Assembly: GCA_013001365.1 (NCBI GenBank)
Contig: JABDMQ010000095.1
Location: 1-6,787 of the forward strand
DNA length: 6,787 nt
Origin: Flavobacteriaceae bacterium
GTDB taxonomy: Bacteria > Bacteroidota > Bacteroidia > Flavobacteriales > Flavobacteriaceae
Direction of reading: 5' to 3'
The position numbers and the translations under genes are program-made. Of the stretch, positions 6,336 through 6,787 are shown piece after piece; positions within the stretch are counted from its first letter, which is position 1; every line of letters starts with the position of its first letter. The notes below the pieces were generated by a model, which saw nothing but the letters and a program-made list of their open reading frames with translations, did no database searches and had not been told where the DNA came from.

Positions 6336-6787
6336 TTATTTCACTTCGAAGGTGTTCTTGCTTGAGCCAAGTTGAATTGTATATGTTCCCTTAGGCAAGT
6401 AATAATTGCCGTTTTGAGCTTTCTTGATATCTATTTTAGTGTTTTCTTTCATCAAGGCCTTTTTGGCCTTTTCCGAAATACTCAGGTCATAATCCAGATA
6501 ATTGAACCCTCTATCGGCATCAAAGGATATCGAATTAAGTTCGGTGCCGTTTTCAGAAAAGAGTTTTATGGTTTGCTTTCCATCTTTAATTGAGAAAAAA
6601 GTGAAAGTAGTTGACGGCTCGAAAGTCCTTCCCCATTTTCCAAAGGAACTTCCCCATCTCCCGGAAGACCTAACCGATTGAGTTGAGAACACGACCGCAT
6701 CACTTGGTTGACCTTCTCCGAATTCATGTAACGCTTCTAGATCAGCTTTATAGATACTTCGTCCATGCGTGCCTAAAAGAATATCTT
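6336..6787 (-). CDS. Sortilin/VPS10-type BNR-repeat protein (C-terminal part)
   Basis: The frame is open from the right edge of the window to a TAA at 6336-6338, giving 149 residues; the gene starts outside the window. The segment LLGTHGRSIYKADL near the edge is a hallmark of the last blade of large WD40/YVTN/BNR-like (VPS10/sortilin) beta-propeller proteins, usually about 1000 residues and exported. After it come RSSGRWG (a common 'R..WG' turn), a beta-rich region, DRGFNYLDYDL, and the final KGTYTIQL ... FEVK strands, matching the Ig-like tail of this family. The true role of these proteins is poorly known; annotations as glycosyl hydrolase are not supported by any residue seen here. A GTG at 6692 could be mistaken for a start, but the upstream residues are clearly family sequence. 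No type IX secretion C-terminal signal is evident. Confidence 0.82.
   Translation of the reverse strand, partial: DILLGTHGRSIYKADLEALHEFGEGQPSDAVVFSTQSVRSSGRWGSSFGKWGRTFEPSTTFTFFSIKDGKQTIKLFSENGTELNSISFDADRGFNYLDYDLSISEKAKKALMKENTKIDIKKAQNGNYYLPKGTYTIQLGSSKNTFEVK

Noticed and set aside
6336..6692. A separate 118-residue gene starting at the GTG at 6692
   Set aside because: The frame continues upstream without a stop to the window edge and contains the GTHGRS propeller motif, so this is the end of a larger gene.

Overview
The window looks like chromosomal sequence from a member of the Bacteroidota, most likely a flavobacterium-like organism. The evidence is AT-rich intergenic DNA, two promoters matching the Bacteroidota TAnnTTTG -7 element, almost no Shine-Dalgarno sequences, a menaquinone-type succinate dehydrogenase in the order cytochrome b, flavoprotein, iron-sulfur, and an outer-membrane barrel protein with a C-terminal ending of a kind I associate with this phylum. 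No rRNA, tRNA, CRISPR array or insertion sequence is visible.

Layout: all genes are on the minus strand except a partial plus-strand gene at the left edge. In minus-strand reading order (right to left) they are: the last 149 residues of a sortilin/VPS10-type BNR-repeat protein (6787-6336); a 411-residue outer-membrane beta-barrel protein with its own predicted promoter (6237-5002); the operon sdhC (4828-4142), sdhA (4131-2131) and sdhB (2123-1377), with a clear promoter just upstream and a strong intrinsic-terminator candidate just downstream; and a PLP-dependent methionine-type aminotransferase (1305-163). The left edge holds the last 58 codons of a PaiA-like GNAT acetyltransferase (1-177, plus strand). 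Its 3' end overlaps the aminotransferase 3' end by 15 bases, tail to tail.

The three sdh genes encode a complete complex II: a five-helix di-heme membrane anchor, a flavoprotein with the covalent-FAD histidine, and an iron-sulfur subunit with all eleven cluster cysteines. It would oxidise succinate to fumarate and pass electrons to menaquinone, linking the TCA cycle to respiration. The aminotransferase, the barrel protein and the BNR protein show no obvious functional link to complex II.

The metabolic core is ordinary. The parts worth a second look are the barrel protein with its CxxC-containing periplasmic N-terminal domain, the repeats around its promoter and leader, and a terminator-like hairpin placed almost on top of the aminotransferase start codon.
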